Source of the DNA: Erysipelothrix sp.
GTDB lineage: Bacteria; Bacillota_I; Bacilli_A; Erysipelotrichales; Erysipelotrichaceae
Length of the DNA: 7,562 nt
Direction of reading: 5' to 3'
Assembly: GCA_012512495.1 (NCBI GenBank)
Contig: JAAZEC010000004.1
Coordinates: 1 to 7,562, forward strand
This document shows positions 6,010-7,562 of the stretch, in pieces; positions within the stretch are counted from its first letter, which is position 1; each line of letters starts with the position of its first letter. Under the pieces are notes generated by a model. The model saw only the letters and a list, made by a program, of their open reading frames with translations, had not been told where the DNA came from and searched no databases. Made by a program: the position numbers and the translations under genes.

Positions 6010-6783
6010 ATGAAAAACTCAATAGCCAATGTGCAAAAAAGACGTTCGGATATCTTAAGCATCATACAAGAGAAAGAGGAAGCATCAGTAGAACTCCTCT
6101 GTCAGTTATGCGATGTTTCACCATCAACAATCCGTCGCGATTTGGACGCTATGTATCAGATGGGTGTCCTTACACGGACACATGGTGGCGCGAAATTACA
6201 CGACCAGTCCTTGTCAGTTAGTGAACCACAAGAGTTAGTCAAACTAAGGCACGCCCTAGCCAAAGCCGCGAGCCTGTATGTTAAGTCGGGTGACATTCTT
6301 TCTTTTAACTCAAGTCAAACCGCTCTTTATGTTCTCAATTACCTCTTTGATATGAATTTAATTATTGTGACCAACAATGTAGAAGCTATCCGTCTCCATC
6401 ACGACACCACGTCAACCCTTATAATGACTGGTGGGGAGATTAGATTACCCAAGGAAGCCATGGTTGGGGATATTGCAATTAATTCAATCACGAACATCAC
6501 CAGCACGATATCGATTCTTGGTTGTAATGGTATCGATCCAATTCATGGTGTCACGACTGAAAACATTAGCGAGGCGAAAGTGAACAGTTTCTTTTTTGAG
6601 AATACCGTCGGTAAAAGAATCGTTGTGGCGGATTATCGTAAAATCGGTGCTAGAGCCCCCTTTAAAAGCGTCTCCTGTTCAATGGTAGACATACTCATCA
6701 CCGATATCTTCGCTCCGGCTAACATCGTTGCACAACTGCGCAAGCAAGGCATTGACGTCATCCAGATTGATCCAAACTTATAA
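6010..6783 (+). CDS. DeoR-family transcriptional repressor, probable ascorbate operon regulator (UlaR-like)
   Basis: A sugar-phosphate-responsive repressor of 257 residues, the usual DeoR-family length. The N-terminal winged helix-turn-helix covers about residues 11-64: RRSDILSIIQEKEEASVELL, then the recognition helix in VSPSTIRRDLDAMYQMG and the wing THGGAKL, all diagnostic of the family. The C-terminal DeoRC effector domain follows, with DILSFNSSQTALYVL (95-109), IIVTNNVEA (118-126), ILGCNGIDPIHGVTTENISE (169-188) and VVADYRKIGARAPF (205-218). The start ATG has AAAAGGAG 5 nt upstream. It is transcribed divergently from the ula operon across a repeat-rich region, the standard arrangement for a local repressor. 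The inducer is probably ascorbate-6-phosphate or a later phosphorylated intermediate, by analogy with E. coli UlaR. Similarity to UlaR itself is only at family level, so I leave the symbol blank. Confidence 0.9.
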   Translation: MKNSIANVQKRRSDILSIIQEKEEASVELLCQLCDVSPSTIRRDLDAMYQMGVLTRTHGGAKLHDQSLSVSEPQELVKLRHALAKAASLYVKSGDILSFNSSQTALYVLNYLFDMNLIIVTNNVEAIRLHHDTTSTLIMTGGEIRLPKEAMVGDIAINSITNITSTISILGCNGIDPIHGVTTENISEAKVNSFFFENTVGKRIVVADYRKIGARAPFKSVSCSMVDILITDIFAPANIVAQLRKQGIDVIQIDPNL

Positions 6784-6788
6784 ACCAA

Positions 6789-6825
6789 AAAGCCATTACC
6801 GACTTAGTCAATCCGTAATGGCTTT
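6789..6825. terminator. bidirectional intrinsic terminator between convergent genes
   Basis: AAAGCCATTAC (6789-6799) and GTAATGGCTTT (6815-6825) form a perfect 11-bp stem with a 15-nt loop, starting 5 bp after the regulator's stop. On the plus strand the stem ends in TTT followed by CTATATTCATTTTAT, a moderate U-rich tail. On the minus strand it ends in GGCTTTTTGG, a five-T tail. It can therefore serve both the regulator and the convergent oxidase gene. The remaining 80 bases to 6905 hold nothing I can assign. Confidence 0.8.
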
Positions 6826-6905
6826 CTATATTCATTTTATATGATACTAGTCTTTAGTTACGAGTTTCTTAACAACCCAACTTACTGAATTGTTTTCTTA
6901 TGGTA

Positions 6906-7562
6906 CTAATCTATTATCTTCCCTGGATTTAAAATTAGATTCGGATCAAACACCCGTTTGATTTCTCTCATTAAACTGATTTGCTTTTCACCTAACGCGT
7001 TATGAAGGTACTTCTTCTTCGCATGGCCAATACCGTGCTCACCCGAAACCTGACCACCCACTCTAATCGAATAATCATACAATGTATCCATAATAACCTT
7101 GATTTTTACTTCCCATACATAATCCTCAAGATCATCCTTACAGACGTAAACGTGAACATTACCATCACCCGCATGTCCGAAGATTCTGATACGAACACCA
7201 TGTTCTTCTTGAAGCTCTTTCACAAAAATCGAGAAATTCTTCAATTGATCCTTTGGTAGAACGACATCACACTCATCCATCACCGTCGTCGAGCTCTTGA
7301 TCGCTTCCAAGAACGCTCCACGCGAAGTCCAAAGCTCACCCTGGCGCTCCAGAGTATTCGATAAGAGAACATCAATAGCCCCTTGTTCAAAGAGTGTCTT
7401 CACTACATCATCGACAATAGATTTTAGTGCCTTCTCATCATCCCCCGTGTAGGACACAATTAAGTAAGCATTGTGCTTATTATCAGGGAATTCGCGACCA
7501 AGAAAATCCTCGGAATCAATAAGTACATCACGTTCCATAAATTCACACGTTGTAGGTATATA
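6906..7562 (-). CDS. FAD-linked oxidase, GlcD / D-lactate dehydrogenase type, C-terminal part only
   Basis: The frame is open through the right edge (in-frame residues YIPTTCEF precede the first visible Met), so the Met at 7538 is internal and the gene starts outside the window. About 218 residues are present, corresponding to the C-terminal FAD-linked oxidase domain; full proteins have about 460-470. Diagnostic motifs: WTSRGAFLEAIK, the FGHAGDGNVHVYV block, the GGQVSGEHGIGHAKKKYL block, and the ending FDPNLILNPGKIID. Such enzymes oxidise 2-hydroxyacids (D-lactate, glycolate or related), passing electrons to a flavoprotein or quinone. The substrate cannot be told from this fragment, and the N-terminal FAD-binding domain is not visible. 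It is convergent to the regulator and separated by a terminator, so there is no sign that it belongs to the ascorbate operon. Confidence 0.93.
   Translation of the reverse strand, partial: YIPTTCEFMERDVLIDSEDFLGREFPDNKHNAYLIVSYTGDDEKALKSIVDDVVKTLFEQGAIDVLLSNTLERQGELWTSRGAFLEAIKSSTTVMDECDVVLPKDQLKNFSIFVKELQEEHGVRIRIFGHAGDGNVHVYVCKDDLEDYVWEVKIKVIMDTLYDYSIRVGGQVSGEHGIGHAKKKYLHNALGEKQISLMREIKRVFDPNLILNPGKIID

Noticed and set aside
6840..6887. 15-codon plus-strand frame after the terminator (ATG at about 6840)
   Set aside because: No ribosome binding site, very short, and located downstream of a terminator.
6906..7538. Complete 210-residue gene starting at Met 7538
   Set aside because: The frame stays open to the window edge and the protein lacks the whole FAD-binding half; the Met lies inside a family-like segment (CEFMERDVL), so it is internal.
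1..7562. CRISPR arrays, tRNA/rRNA genes, insertion sequences or attachment sites
   Set aside because: No spaced identical repeats of the right size, no tRNA-like folds, no transposase or terminal repeats were seen; nearly all of the window is conserved metabolic coding sequence.

Overview
The window carries most of an L-ascorbate (vitamin C) utilisation operon of the ula/sga type. Moderate-to-low GC, strong AGGAGG-type ribosome binding sites, ATG starts, tight gene packing and a DeoR-family regulator all suggest a Firmicute. The style of the genes resembles gut Erysipelotrichia-like or related anaerobes, but the sequence alone does not fix the genus.

Layout. Positions 1-5813 are one minus-strand operon, transcribed right to left: ulaG (ascorbate-6-phosphate lactonase), ulaC (EIIA), ulaA (EIIC), ulaB (EIIB), an unrecognised membrane protein with a TPR-like cytoplasmic part, ulaF (ribulose-5-phosphate 4-epimerase) and ulaE (3-epimerase, cut by the left edge). 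Gaps are very short (5, 16, 73 and 29 bp), followed by overlaps of 4 and 11 bp. The 73-bp gap holds a perfect 10-bp hairpin. Positions 5814-6009 are a divergent control region with a repeated TTTTATG element and a 9-bp perfect palindrome. Positions 6010-6783 (+) encode a DeoR-family repressor, probably the UlaR equivalent. A hairpin terminator at 6789-6825 separates it from a convergent minus-strand gene. That gene is the C-terminal part of a GlcD/D-lactate dehydrogenase-like FAD oxidase and is cut by the right edge.

How the genes work together. The EIIABC trio imports and phosphorylates L-ascorbate. UlaG opens the lactone to 3-keto-L-gulonate-6-phosphate. A decarboxylase (UlaD, not seen here) would make L-xylulose-5-phosphate, UlaE converts that to L-ribulose-5-phosphate, and UlaF makes D-xylulose-5-phosphate for the pentose phosphate or phosphoketolase route. 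The DeoR regulator likely binds the repeats between the divergent promoters.

The least explained element is the two-helix membrane protein at 1473-2264. It sits between the transporter and epimerase genes and is translationally coupled to ulaF. The FAD oxidase appears to be an unrelated neighbouring transcription unit.
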